Of a DNA stretch of 64,000 nt, positions 11,937 through 23,247 are shown piece after piece (the first letter of the stretch is position 1; each line of letters begins with the position of its first letter). The notes below the pieces were generated by a model, which saw only the letters and a list, made by a program, of their open reading frames with translations, was not told the DNA's origin and did no database searches. Location of the stretch: NCBI GenBank assembly GCA_025617745.1, contig CM046870.1:25401501-25465500 (forward strand). Direction: 5' to 3'. The position numbers were made by a program, and so were the translations under genes. Source of the stretch: Heliocidaris erythrogramma (Eukaryota > Echinodermata > Echinoidea > Camarodonta > Echinometridae).

Positions 11937-12270
11937 AGCTTAAGTTAGACAGAAGATCTAACGATCTAAAATAAATAAACGTTAACTCTGTTTTTTTAGC
12001 TGTTGCGTGATCGTGTCCATCAAGTTAAGCAAAGTTTGAACCAAAGGCAAAGATCGCTCCCACTGGTGCTGACAGGTAAGTACCTGTAGATCAAAATGTC
12101 AGATCCACCGTTAGATTCTAATTAGTTACATGTAGATCACCTAACAAAGTTTTGTCTAACTAATGGGGTGTTGCAAGAAAGTTGCAAATTAATTGCAAAT
12201 CCCTCAAATCAGTCGGAATTCTTGCAATTGATTGCAAGTTCCATTTAAAAAACATAATCATATTTGCAAT
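11937..12270 (+). repeat. Dispersed repeat with exon-like core, copy 1
   Basis: About 300 bp aligns in direct orientation with 62138-62420. Shared blocks include agttagacagaagatctaac, aaataaataaacgttaactc, the exon-like 76-mer, and ttgcaattgattgcaagttc. From 12162 the sequence tggggtgttgcaagaaagtt is one terminal repeat of a small MITE; the opposite terminus is seen only in the second copy near 62460-62490. Confidence 0.8.
12000..12075 (+). other. Exon-like segment with splice sites (copy 1)
   Basis: A T7 tract and AG (11991-11999) precede 76 bases, which are followed by a consensus donor, gacag|gtaagta. One frame is open throughout and reads LLRDRVHQVKQSLNQRQRSL then PLVLT. The second copy (62200-62275) keeps the length, both splice signals and the frame. 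I do not recognise the protein. It could be a captured or duplicated exon, or a chance match inside a repeat. Confidence 0.35.
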
Positions 12271-12289
12271 CGCATAATATAATTTGACT

Positions 12290-12368
12290 CGGGGAGGGGG
12301 GGGGGGGGGGTGGTGCAAATTCACTGTTTGCCCAGGGCGTCATAATACCTAGATACGCCACTGCCTTA
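12290..12368 (-). mobile_element. hAT-type terminal fragment with poly-G
   Basis: A 15-base G run (12296-12310) is followed by gtcataatacctagatacgc and cactg, the same terminal block as at 9330-9356 and 27118-27134. The other end is not visible, so it is a truncated copy. Confidence 0.6.
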
Positions 12369-13438
12369 AAAGAAGAAAAAGAAGGCAGTGAACAAGTATA
12401 AAAAGCGACATTTTTGTGGGTGCTTGGAAAGGTGAAGGCCCGGGGGGGGGGGGGGGCATTGTGCCCCCTACCAACAAGCGAGTTCATTTACGTTTTAATG
12501 ATGATAATAATTATAATAATAATAGTTGCATACTCTTCTTTCTCTTTCTCTTTTCGTTTTTCTTCTCTCTCTCTCTTTGATCACTTGAAAAATATCATAG
12601 GGAGCCCCCCCCCCCCCCGTCCTGTAGCGCCGGCCCCTGAAAAAAGCAGTTTGCATAGCTCAAAAGAATCATAGAAGCTTAATGCCAGAATATTTAGTTC
12701 TTGGTATGACAACAGTGTGACACCTTTGAGCAGGAACTTAGCGAGAGCTGGGGACACAGTGCCCAAATGTTTAATAATATTGCAGCAATTAAGATATCCC
12801 CCGCCCGAAGCTTGCTCGGTACGCTCGCTCGCACTCACTTATTGTAACTCATGGCAGTCCTAACTGTCTCTTTTATTGAGGGATTGTGCTTGAAATTAAA
12901 CGCTTTTGCGGCATCTTCGTCATGAAATCACTGTATAATGCAAGCTTCATGCATGACCTTCAACAAGAACATTTTTGGTCTCTCGCTTGCAAGTTAGGAG
13001 TAGAGCAGAATTGCATATTGTGCATTAGAAAATATATCCTTAAAATTTAATGTGTGTTAAATACAATGTTGGGGTACAGCAACGTATGAAAACGCCATTT
13101 TCCATTCTTGTCTTCACCCTTTATACTTAAGTTCCCCCTTTTCCAAAGTATACCCAGTTCGTTGAAACCCCAAGTCTGTGGGTCGTCTTGCCCCTCCTAT
13201 GAAAATACCCTGGCACCACCCCTAGCTTTTATTGACTACTTGCACAAACATTTGTACATCGGATATCAAATAAGAAACATGAATAACAGTTTATCAACGA
13301 AACAAACATAATTTGAAGTGCAATACAAAAATACAATAAGGTTCTTCTACTATGAAAGGAAGAGGAGACCTATGAAATATGAATGTTTTAATTACTAAAA
13401 AAAATAATACTACATGATTGATTTTAATAAATTAAATA
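12369..13438. other. Non-coding DNA with homopolymer tracts
   Basis: No supported gene. G15 at 12442-12456, a CT-rich tract near 12537-12580 and a C run near 12605-12617 keep short frames open without meaning. Confidence 0.45.
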
Positions 13439-13804
13439 ATTCGTTCGTTCGTTCGTTTATTTCTATTTCCATAAAAATATACAATACATAAACATAACAA
13501 TAAGAACATCATGTTCTTACACAAAACCTCGTTATTACAATGAGTATACAGGTATGACATAATGCATCTATATGACCAAGGTAAACAAAGTGAAAATGAG
13601 AAAAAAGAGAAACTTAAAAAGCCATAAAGGCCTTGTCTAGAAGTCCTCTAACAAAAAGTTCTTTGAAGTAAGTTAACGTATTATAATTTTTTAAAGTGCA
13701 ATTTCAATAATAAAGTAAGTGTGTAAGATAAGAAAAAAAAAGTAGAATTAAACAATTAAACAATTAAAAATGTCAGAGAGGGGAACGGCAGGTATATACA
13801 TGTA

Positions 13805-16000
13805 TTAATCAGTGGAGTTACATTTTGAATATCTGGATAAGAAGTATTTTATCAGTGATCTCTTAAATAATCGTTGACTATGGCAACTGGATATATTGCT
13901 CGGTATGGCATTCCAAGTTATAGGAAGAGAGAAGTGCAAAGACTTTAACTCAAAACTGTATGAAACTTTCCAACTATGAAAACAATGTTTACTCCTTGTA
14001 TTATGGTTATGAAGGCCGATATTGACATTAAACATACTTGATATTGTGTATGGAAGTAGATTTTGAAAATAGGAGAATCCCAGAACTGCAGTATAAAACT
14101 ACTATAAATCAGATATGGTAAGTGTTTTTACTTTTATAAACAGAGGTGCAGAATGGGCAAGGAGTGGCTATTAGTACATGTACACAAGGCTTTTTCTGTA
14201 ATTTAAATAGTGTATCTGTCTTTGTTTTCCCACAGTTCCCCCAAACCGTAATACAATAAGATAAATATGGTAATATTAGAGTATTATAGAACAAAATCAA
14301 AGAAGAAAGGGGAAGATAATGCTTTATTTTATACAAAATACCAACGCATCTCGATACTTTACCAGTTATATAATTTACATGCGCATCCCACTTCAGGTTA
14401 CGTCCAACATAAATACCAAGAAAATTAACAACATCCACTTTAATCAGAGGACTAAAATCTATATAAAGAGTTATACTATCAAGTATATTGGATATATTTT
14501 TTTCTGTTTTGGTTACAAAATATCATTGAAGTAGTTTTTTTTCTTATTAATTTTCAGTTTATTGACTTTGTACCATTTAGAAACTTTGGCTAGTTTAAAA
14601 TTAACATTCTGCTCTAAATTTGACACATCATTTTGATTATAAAATAATGTTGTATCATCTGCATACATTGTAAATATAAACTTATCAGATGATTTAATAA
14701 TATCATTAACATAAATCAAAAATAATAAGGGGCCTAGGATAGACCCCTGGGGAACACCATGATGTATGAGGGAACGGTCAGAAGAATAATTATCATAAAC
14801 AGTATATTGATAACGATATTTCAGATAGATTTGAAACCATTGCAATGGAATACCCCTGACACGATAATAATTCAGTTTATATAAAAGTATATTATGATCT
14901 ACAATATCAAAGGCCTTTGAAAAGTCTTTAAAAAATCCCTATCCCAAATGTATTGCATTTAATAGCAGAAATAACACTATCCTGTAAATTTATCAATGCA
15001 TGCACAGTTTAGTGATTAGGACGGAAACCGTATTGGCTATTAGTAATAATATTATGAGTACGTAAATAAGAATATAAACGATTATGTACACATTTGTCTA
15101 ATATTTTTGATAAGGCTGGAAGTATTGAAATTGGCATATAGTTCTAAAATACATGAGGGTCATCTTTTTTATGTACAGGGGTAATTTTGGCTATCTTTAA
15201 TTTATCAGGAATAATTCCTGTTATTAAAGATTGATTAAAAATGTATGTTACAGGATTAACAATGGAATGTATAATTCTTTTCAAAATAACAGAACTAATA
15301 TTATCAAAACCACTTGCTTTGCTGTTATGAAGTGATTTACAAGTTTTTATAATTTCATTTTCATCGATAGGCTTAAAAAATTTAGAACTTGAAATAGGTT
15401 CCTTTAAATAATCTGTAAAATTTGAATGACTATCATCCTGTTGAAGAGAAGTAATAGCTTGTTTACAAGAGTTTATGAAATATGTATTGAATTCATCTGC
15501 AATCTGCTGTGGATCATCAATTTGTTTGTTATCACGTATGAAATATTTAGGAAGACTTCATTGGGTCTTACCTAACAGTTTGTTCATTACAGACCATGTT
15601 CCTTTAATATTATTTTGGCTTTGTTTTAATTTATTGCAATAGAAAAACCTCTTAGCATGTCGAAGCTTATTATTTACTTTATTTCTGTATATTCTTTCAC
15701 TTGAAGATTTACTATCATGTAAGAAAATTTTGTAAAGCTTATTTTTCTTTCTTATGGAACGTAATAAAATCGGTGTTATCCAGGGTTTACGAATACAAGA
15801 TCTTTTTAATTTTAGATTGTAGATATAAAAAGTGATAAATTTTCAAAGTTTTTATTAAGACTATGAGCATTCACATGAAATATATTTAGACCACAACAAT
15901 GATGAAACTTCAAATTAAATTCATTAGGTGAGTAAGAGTGACAATTTTCAAACAAGTTATAGAAATTTAAATCAGGGTCTATATCTTCTAAATAGTTCAT
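13805..16000 (-). pseudogene. LINE ORF2 remnant (endonuclease start + reverse transcriptase)
   Basis: The first piece ends with NIFHVNAHSLNKNF, the usual opening of an APE-type endonuclease, and then the domain is cut short. The linker and fingers follow in broken frames, with readable blocks such as GTWSVMNKLLGK, KASGFDNISS and NSQYGFRPNH. The palm lies at 14845-14513 with HHGVPQGSILGPLLF and the catalytic YADDTTLFY. The thumb and C-terminal region (14438-14109, 14035-13805) show NFLGIYVGRNLKWDAHV, LPYLSYCITVWGNC and NHNTRSK. Several in-frame stops make it a pseudogene. Confidence 0.88.
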
Positions 16001-16348
16001 TGAATATATATCAAATAATTATGTACATGCATGTACATGATTCATATAGTTGTATATCCAGATGTATGATTGCTAAATATTGATGTTCACATAACAAAAT
16101 AATTCCTATACATTTCTCTGACATATTTGACTAGTTAAGGTATAAAAAACAAGAAATGATTTTTTACAAAGCCAAATATTTAAGTATAATTAAAAAACAC
16201 AAAAAACAACGAAATTATGACTGTCAAGAGTTTATGGTTTACACAGTCAGTGTTCAATTAAAAAATGAGGGGGAAAAGTTAGTGAACGTGTGTCCATCCA
16301 GGAACAATTATACACATGAGTTCATCCATTTTTTATACTTTATTTAGA

Positions 16349-17208
16349 TTATCTTTTTTCTTTGAGAGAGTGAAGTTGTTCAAAACTATGAATCACTTGT
16401 TTCAGATTTTTTCCATTGTCATCAACCTCGGCGAGCAGTGCGATGATGCGACCATCTGCACTCCAAGCATCAATAACCAAAGGACTAGCTTTTCTTGTGC
16501 GATTAAGAAGTTCTTGGTTTCTTTGCGTCAAGTCTTCAACAAGAGATTTTTTGGTGCCTTTAAGTTTTCGCCGATTTGCTAGTATCTCTTGTCTTTTCCT
16601 GTATGACTTGAATTTGATGATGATGCCTCTCGGTATAGCCTTTCCACCTGTCTCCTCCCTTCGCTTCCCGACTCTATGGCTCCTTTCTATCTTATCAAGT
16701 TTGAGATCAACCTTCAAACTCCTTTGACTAAGTCTATGACTATTTTGTCTGTATTTTCCCCTTTTCTTTCGGAACATCCAAACAATCTCAGACAGTTTCT
16801 CCTGGAGTATTGCTCCTGACTATTTGCCATGTTATCAAGTCGTTGTATGTGATTTTGTTGGGTTTCAACCTTCTCTTTCAGTTTTGAAATTTCTTTGGAC
16901 TTACTGTCATTGCAATTTTGTAGGTCAAAGATGTCTGCTCTCTGCTTTTGTATTGTATGCTCTATTTCACTCATCTTTTTGCTGATTGATTCCTCAACAA
17001 GATTAGTGAAACATTCGTTCTGTCTTTGATAATCTCTTGTATCAAAGCAGAATTGACGTTGTGCTCTTTTGCTCGAGCTCTGGTAATTGGTGCACCATTG
17101 TCTGCCATGACTCCTGAAAGTGTATATACTAAGATTGAATGAAAGAAATGGGTCCTTAAAGACAACTACACAATCCAAGTAATTGTTCTGTGATAAATCC
17201 CTGCACAA
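16349..17208 (-). pseudogene. LINE ORF1 protein (coiled coil + RRM-like), frameshifted
   Basis: Two overlapping frames, 17208-16714 and 16777-16349, form one ORF1. The first has a coiled-coil region (IEHTIQKQRADIFDL, then SKEISKLKEKVETQQNHI) followed by the RRM opening NCLRLFGCSERKGENTD. The second continues with RSHRVGK, AIPRGIIIKFKSYRKR and LKGTKKSLVEDLT, the pattern of the ORF1/Transposase_22 C-terminal domain that binds RNA. One frameshift joins them near 16714-16777. Its position upstream of the ORF2 remnant in the same orientation confirms one element. Confidence 0.85.
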
Positions 17209-17679
17209 TCAAAGCTTCAGGACAGTGACCCGCAGAAATTATTTCACCAACTGCAGCTTTACTTCAGTGAAAAACTACCTCAAACTGGGCACATGGGGCT
17301 AAACACAAAAACAGACTCCAAATCTGATGTAACTCAAATCAAAATATTGTCACCTTTAACAAGCACCGTAAGTGACATTAAAACACCATCTGGTTCCTGG
17401 AAGGAGCAGCGATTCACATACATCTTCATGCCAAAAGATTGATCCTCAAAATATGGTCCAAAAGAATGAAATTTTAGAGGTGAAATGTAGACGTGTATAG
17501 GTGTAGAGGCTTAGAAGTAAAACTTATGGTTTTTATAATTAATATATAAAATGTAGGGATATTGATTGATCTTGATATAAGCAGCATACAACAAGGTGAA
17601 TAACTCTTTTAATGCTCATTTACGTTTCTTTGAAGTTTCATTTTTGAAAGTTTCATTTCCCTGTCCTTTCTCAACTTGC

Positions 17680-17805
17680 TACTAAATGGCCAGAAGAATA
17701 AATAGTAATTAGACCAAATGGTCATTAGACTATATGAAAATTAAACCAAATGATAAGTAGCCTAACTGGTTATTAGACGAATTGGATATTAGACCAAATG
17801 GTCAT
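17680..17805 (+). repeat. Degenerate ~20-bp motif array, left part
   Basis: Repeats of attagaccaaatggt with variants (attaaaccaaatgat, attagacgaattgga) recur about every 20 bp. The Gypsy element at 17806-23406 interrupts the array, which resumes at 23407. Confidence 0.85.
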
Positions 17806-17964
17806 TGTTACAGGTGCTAGAGCGCCACCTGTAGTTGAGGTTGGACAATAAAACCATGGCTACTAATTGGTAACTCAAGTATGAACGTCGAGATCATTTA
17901 GTGATTGAATCTCTTATACACGCCGATCAGAGAGCAGAGTATGTGCGTGAGGGAGAGAGAAACA
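17806..17964 (+). repeat. 5' LTR of the Gypsy element
   Basis: It starts TGTTACAGGTGC and ends GAGAGAAACA. An AATAAA lies at 17847-17852. At 159 bp it is short for a Gypsy LTR. It differs from the 3' LTR at two visible positions. Confidence 0.95.
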
Positions 17965-17980
17965 TGGTGTCAGGAGTTGG
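17965..17980 (+). promoter_or_regulatory. Primer-binding site, tRNA-Leu type
   Basis: tggtgtcaggagttgg follows the LTR with no gap. It is complementary to the 3' end of an animal tRNA-Leu plus CCA except at one position, as judged from my memory of that tRNA family. Confidence 0.75.
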
Positions 17981-18608
17981 CCTATCCATGCTTTTGAAAG
18001 TCGCCGAATGATGTTCGTTTGGGACTGTTTCCACTTCGAGTTTGAGTTCGAACTGTTCGCCGGGCTGAGCCTCATTGTGCATTGGTGATGTACACCGATG
18101 AGAGTGGACCTCCGTGTACAGTCTGCGTACGTGACGACGAGGGCGGTAAGCGATCGCGGTAGCGGAATCGCGTTGTTGTTAGCGTGAAGCGGGAAGTTGC
18201 GTTAGCGAGTACGTCGATGTCGATGTCGATGTCGCAGTGGTTCAGGAGCCGAATAGCGAACTGAGAGTGAGCAATGAACATTGCGATAGGATGACACAGT
18301 TGATGTCAAGGTGAACTCGAACTCTGACTATGATGAATCTGAAACTGAAAGAGTGAATTTCATTTTCAGTGTGTTGTGTTCACGTCATAAAGTGTTCCTA
18401 ATTTAGTTATATTCAGGTCTGTGGTGTGGTAATGCTGTTATAAAATTGGGTTACTGTATGTACGTAGACAGTGCAGTGCACTCTATAGAATATAGTGCTG
18501 TGTCGATTTGAGTATCAATGTTTATGAGGCCATACATTTGTGTAACGGGTATAGTTGATATCCAGACACGCTAGAGTTTTGCTGAAATTGTAGTGTTAGT
18601 CATACAAG

Positions 18609-19401
18609 ATGGCAGCACAGAATATTCCTTTGCCCCCACCACTCAATGTTGTTGGTGATTTGAGAAGTAATTGGACCAAGTTCAGACAGCTTTGGGACAG
18701 TTATGAGATCATTACCGGGTTGAATAAGAAGAGTGGGGAGTTGCGAGTTGGAACATTTGTTACATGTATGGGTATTGATGCTCTTGATATACACAATAAT
18801 TTGCCCTATGAGAGTGATGATGATAAGCAGGACATGGGCAAGGTTCTCAAGTTATGGTCAGAATACTGTACAGGCAAAACAAACATCATCTATGAGCGTT
18901 ATCAGTTTAACAACTGTGTGCAAGGTAGCGATGACTTTGATGTGTTTGTTGTTAAGTTGAAATCACTTGTCAAATCATGTGATTATGGTTCTCTAACAAA
19001 TGATCTGTTGAGGGATCGAATTGTCTGTGGTGTAACAGATGCAGGGCTTCGCAAAAAAACTGTTACAGGAATCCGGCCTGACGCTGGATAGGTGTATTCA
19101 AGTATGTAAAGCACATAGTGCTACTCAAGCACAAATGCAAGTTATGTCTAGTGGTACTGTTGCATATGTGAAACCAAGGCACTCACAGGTCAAACCGAAG
19201 ACCATGTCAGTTGTGCAAGAGTGTAAATTTTGTGGGCAAAGTCATGTCCGCCAGAAGGAAAAGTGCCCAGCATTTGGTAAGACGTGTAAAAAGTGTGGCA
19301 AGGCGAACCACTTTGCTAAGAAGTGTTCTAGTAGCCAAGTGAAAAGTAAGTCCAAACACAAGAGAAAACAGAATGTGAAGGCTGTTAGTGAAGGCTGTTA
19401 G
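18609..19401 (+). pseudogene. Gag-like polyprotein with zinc knuckles, frameshifted
   Basis: The ATG at 18609 (context caagatggc) opens a capsid-like region of about 155 residues with no close named motif. The frame then breaks at a run of seven A's at 19055-19061; the adjacent frame continues through 19401. That second part carries two zinc-knuckle-like motifs, CKFCGQSHVRQKEKC and the canonical CKKCGKANHFAKKC (CX2CX4HX4C), followed by a basic tail. The nucleocapsid binds the element RNA. A single-base change in a homopolymer explains the break and could be decay or a sequencing error. Confidence 0.85.
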
Positions 19402-19825
19402 TGAAGAAGAGTCAGAAGATGACGATGAGGTAATGCTAGTAAATGAAGAGAGACACTACAAGAAGAAAATTGTAGGAAAGTTCCTTATTAAAGGAAAGAA
19501 GGTAGAAATGCAGGTAGATTGTGGAGCTACGGTAAATGTGTTACCTAAGAAAGAGGTGCCTGACAGTGTATCGGTTGTTGGTAACCCAAAACAGTTGAAT
19601 CTATATGGTAGTAGAGCTAATATTATGTCAATAGGGACTTGCAAAGTTGGGGTCAAAAACCCAAAGAACCACAAGAGATATGAGGTCGAATTAGTTGTAG
19701 TGGATCAGGACTGCATACCATTGATTGGAGCACAAACAGCTCAGATGATGAAGCTCATTAAGGTGAAATATGAGAATATTGCTGTTGTGCATCCTCAGTC
19801 TCAGTCAAAGTCAAATCCTCAGTAA
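19388..19825 (+). pseudogene. Retroviral-type aspartic protease region
   Basis: This frame follows a 13-bp tandem duplication (gaaggctgttagt at 19377-19389 and 19390-19402) that separates it from the nucleocapsid frame. The active-site block reads MQVDCGATVNVLP, where most family members have D-T/S-G; Cys at the middle position is unusual. The region then runs to a flap-like part and ILIGA-type end (IPLIGAQTAQMM). A TAA at 19823 separates it from the reverse transcriptase frame. Confidence 0.8.
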
Positions 19826-19864
19826 GAACCTAGGGTTGAGCCTGATTTTGCAACAAAGCGGGGT

Positions 19865-21454
19865 GTGTTAGATTCTTACAGTGAGATCTTTTCAGGTCTA
19901 GGTAAGATGCCAGGACAGGTTCATTTGCACACAGATGATAGTGTAGAGCCAGTGATTACGCCTCCCCGAAGAGTACCAATCAGTGTCAAAGATAAGTTGA
20001 AAGATGAGTTAGAAAGGCTAGAGAAGTTAGATGTGATCACAAAAGTCACTGAACCTACAGAGTGGGTATCTGGCTTAGTAGTTGTTCAAAAAACAAGTGG
20101 CAAGGTGAGGCTATGTATTGATCCTCAGCACTTAAACAAGGCATTGAAAAGGGGTCATTACCCTCTTCCTACCATAGACGATGTGTTACCTATGTTAAGT
20201 AATGTGAAAGTGTTCACAAAGGCTGATTGCAAGGAGGGATTTTTACAGTGTGAGTTAGATAAAGAGTCCTCATACCTCACAACCTTCCAGACACCTTGGG
20301 GCAGATTTAGGTGGAAGAGATTGCCCTTTGGCGTTAGTCCAGCCCCTGAGATCTTTCAGTGCCACCTTGACCAGAATTTGGAGGGTCTCCCTGGAATGTA
20401 CAAGATCGCTGATGATATTCTAATCGTAGGCCGCGGAGATACAGTGGCAGACGCGAGTCGCGACCACGACCGGAACCTCCAATTGTTCCTCGAGAGATGC
20501 ACTGAGAGACGAATTCGACTGAATCCCGACAAGTTCGACTTCAAAGCTGACGAAGTGAAGTTTATGGGACATGTCATGACCAAGGAGGGTTTAAAGGCAG
20601 ACCCAGACAAGGTGACAGCTGTCAAGAATATGCCCGTCCCAGAGTCGGTAGAAGCGCTGCAACGCTTCATAGGCATGGTAAAGTATCTTGCTAAGTTTCT
20701 CCCAGCACTCTCCGACATGAGCGAGCCTCTTCGCCGTCTCACCCACAAGGACTGTGTGTGGACATGGGGTGAACAGCAACAAGAAGCTTTTGACACGATA
20801 AAGCAAAAAGTGTGTGAAGCCCCAGTACTTCGGTACTTTGATGCATCAGCTCCAACAGAGGGCCAAGGAGACGCATCCCAGTTTGGCCTTGGCTTCGCAC
20901 TTATCCAGCATGGACAACCAATCGCATATGCCAGTCGAGCATTAACGCCAGCTGAAACAAGGTATTCTCAAATAGAGAAAGAGCTACTTGCCCAAGTTTT
21001 TGGTATGGAAAGACACCACGAGTACGTCTACGGTCGAAAAGTCATACTGTGGACTGATCATAAGCCTTTGGTAGCGATTACCCAGAAACCACTAGCTACA
21101 GCTCCAAAGCGCTTACAGAGACTGCTACTGAGACTCCAGCAGTATGATGTGTGCATTCAGTACATGCCAGGTCCTCAACTTCATCTCGCAGACACCCTGT
21201 CACGAGCGTTCGTAGACAACGCAAGGCGATCACAGACTGAAGTTGAAACAGAGTGCATACATCTAATAGATGGACTTAGAATCTCAGAGCCGACTAGACT
21301 CGCAATAAAGCAGGCAACAGCTGACGATGCTACACTGCAGAGAGTGATAGAGTATGTCTGCAAGGGATGGTCTGCAAGGGATGGCCTGCTACAGCGCGAG
21401 AATGTGTGGTCAATGCCCGTCAGTACTTCAGCATCAAACACGAAATCACAGTAG
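19865..21454 (+). CDS. Gypsy reverse transcriptase-RNase H
   Basis: An open frame of 529 residues. Reverse transcriptase motifs in order: ITKVTEPTEWVSGLVVVQK, VRLCIDPQHLNKAL, FTKADCKEGF, RLPFGVSPAPEIFQ and the catalytic block IADDILIVG. The tether follows with FMGHVMTKEGL. RNase H shows GDASQFGLGFALI, YSQIEKELLA and the TDHKPL block. The frame ends in changed sequence after a 14-bp tandem duplication (tctgcaagggatgg at 21357-21370 and 21371-21384), which throws the integrase out of frame. The missing in-frame start is normal for Pol, which is made from a polyprotein. Confidence 0.93.
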   Translation: MLDSYSEIFSGLGKMPGQVHLHTDDSVEPVITPPRRVPISVKDKLKDELERLEKLDVITKVTEPTEWVSGLVVVQKTSGKVRLCIDPQHLNKALKRGHYPLPTIDDVLPMLSNVKVFTKADCKEGFLQCELDKESSYLTTFQTPWGRFRWKRLPFGVSPAPEIFQCHLDQNLEGLPGMYKIADDILIVGRGDTVADASRDHDRNLQLFLERCTERRIRLNPDKFDFKADEVKFMGHVMTKEGLKADPDKVTAVKNMPVPESVEALQRFIGMVKYLAKFLPALSDMSEPLRRLTHKDCVWTWGEQQQEAFDTIKQKVCEAPVLRYFDASAPTEGQGDASQFGLGFALIQHGQPIAYASRALTPAETRYSQIEKELLAQVFGMERHHEYVYGRKVILWTDHKPLVAITQKPLATAPKRLQRLLLRLQQYDVCIQYMPGPQLHLADTLSRAFVDNARRSQTEVETECIHLIDGLRISEPTRLAIKQATADDATLQRVIEYVCKGWSARDGLLQRENVWSMPVSTSASNTKSQ

Positions 21455-22629
21455 ATGATGGCATAGTCTTCAAAGGACTACGTTGTGTGATCCCGAGTGC
21501 AATGAGAACTGAAATCAGAGATAAACTACACGCCGCTCATACCGGGATTGAAAGCACGCTCAAACGAGCCCGCGAGTGTGTTTATTGGCCATCGATGACA
21601 GCTGAACTAACCGACTACATTGCAAAATGTCCAACTTGCAATGAGATACCCAGATCCCAGCAGAAGGAGAGCCTACATTCCCATGCAATCCCCAATCGTC
21701 CATGAGAAAAGATAGGGTGTGACATCTTCGAAGTTGATGGTAATAGCTATCTCTGCACTGTAGACTATTACTCCGATTACTTTGAGGTAGATATTCTGCA
21801 AGGAAAGAAAGACGCACGTGCAGTCATCAAGCGTCTCAAAAGACATTTCTCCTCGCATGGTGTCCCTGACTGCATACAGAGTGACAATGGACCACCATTT
21901 AACTCCCGAGAGTTTGCCGAGTTCGCAAAGCAGTACGGTTTCAAGTTGACAACCAGCTCGCCAGAATATCCCCAGAGCAATGGCAAAGTGGAGGCAGCCG
22001 TGAAAATCGCGAAGAAACTTGTCAAAAGGTCAAAGCGAGACCATGGTGACTTCTATCTAAGCTTGCTCATCTGGAGAAACACCCCCACAGCGAGTATGAA
22101 CAGCTCACCAGCTCAGAGGTTCCTAGGTCGCAGGACAAAAAACAACATTCCCATAGTTGACGAGTTGCTTCAGCCACGCGTGATCACTGACGTCGTAGAG
22201 CGTAAGCAAGTGAACCAACAACGCCAAGGGAAATACTACAATCGCAACGCGAAAGACCTGCAACCATTGCAGATCGGTGATGTCGTCAGAATCCAGCCCA
22301 GGAAGAAAAACGCGGTTTGGGAAAAGGCGAAAGTTGTTGAGCGAGTCGATGAGAGATCGTATCTTGTCGAAACAGAGGATGGTGTACGCCGTCGTAGAAA
22401 CCGTCGACATCTCAGGTCAACACGCGAAGAGCTTTACGCTGAGGCTGATATCGCGATACACCCACAGTCACATCCAGCATTCGCAAACTCGCCACAGGAC
22501 GCGAGTGAAGAGAATCATGCAAATGAAAATGAATGTGTAAACACAACCCCACAACCAGCAAATAGCGGACGTAGAAGTGTAAGAAATAAGAAACCCCCAG
22601 TCTATCTGAAAGATTATGTAAGGATATAG
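21367..22629 (+). pseudogene. Gypsy integrase, one internal stop
   Basis: The frame is shifted relative to the reverse transcriptase by the 14-bp duplication. The H2C2 zinc-binding part shows KLHAAHTGIESTLKRARE then YIAKCPTCN. An in-frame TGA sits at 21703-21705. The catalytic core then gives the DDE triad: VDYYSDYFEV, QSDNGPPFNS and SNGKVEAAVK. A C-terminal basic region (IGDVVRIQPRKK, RRRRNRRHLRS) follows. Integrase inserts the cDNA. Only the stop and the upstream shift prevent expression. Confidence 0.9.
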
Positions 22630-23234
22630 GGAGTGAGTTTCAGTAAGTTGCAAGCAGCAACTATCATAGGAATTGTGTTACATTTTATTCCAATATCCAA
22701 GCAGAACATAAGTTCTTGTAAAGTTTGCATGTGTTATGGAAGAAACAACACAAAATAATTGTTTTGTGAAATTGTTAAGTTTCTATAGTTTGCTCAAAAA
22801 ATTACATGACAAATGTTTGGAAAGTTTGTAGGTTGAGAGTCACAGTTAATGGTTCATGGTAATTCTTTGGAAAAACATGCAAGTTGCATGGTTTGTTTTG
22901 AAAGGGTGCAAGACCTTTGTTTACAATCAGTAATATTCAGTTGTTTATATTATATGTGTAATTTTTGATACAACACACTCAAAAATAGTCATAAGACAGA
23001 AATGATTGGAATGACAGTCAATATTGAATTTAAAGGTTGTTTTATTGAAACGAAAATATTAACCACACAGATACTGTAATAGTGAATGTACATGTACATG
23101 TTTTCTGGATTATGATTACACATCAGAATGTAATCAAGCTGATGTATAATATGACACATTGTGCACATAGCATATTTTGTATTCAACGATGTATGTGAAA
23201 TGTTTGCTCACAAGGTATACAACATTTCCTGTTC
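22630..23234. other. Element 3' untranslated region
   Basis: About 600 bp between the integrase stop and the polypurine tract. It is AT-rich with no envelope-like or other supported frame. Confidence 0.6.
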
Positions 23235-23247
23235 AAAAAAGGAAAGG
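23235..23247 (+). promoter_or_regulatory. Polypurine tract
   Basis: aaaaaaggaaagg lies directly against the 3' LTR, the expected site for plus-strand cDNA priming. Confidence 0.8.

Larger units (their letters stand above)
13439..17300 (-). mobile_element. LINE with ORF1 and gutted ORF2, minus strand
   Basis: Read on the minus strand, the order is a putative 5' region (to about 17300), ORF1 (17208-16349), an endonuclease start (16000-15812), reverse transcriptase (about 15790-14513), the C-terminal region (14438-13805), and a 3' end with a (CGAA)n tail at 13441-13456. Most of the endonuclease is missing between 15812 and about 15790, and the reverse transcriptase carries stops. It is close to full length in extent but inactive. 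Confidence 0.9.

Noticed and set aside
19055-19061. Possible programmed frameshift at the A7 tract in Gag
   Set aside because: The frame needed downstream is +1 relative to Gag, not the -1 that an A-AAA-AAC slippery site would give, and the site is before the nucleocapsid rather than at the Gag-Pol border. A simple indel is more likely.
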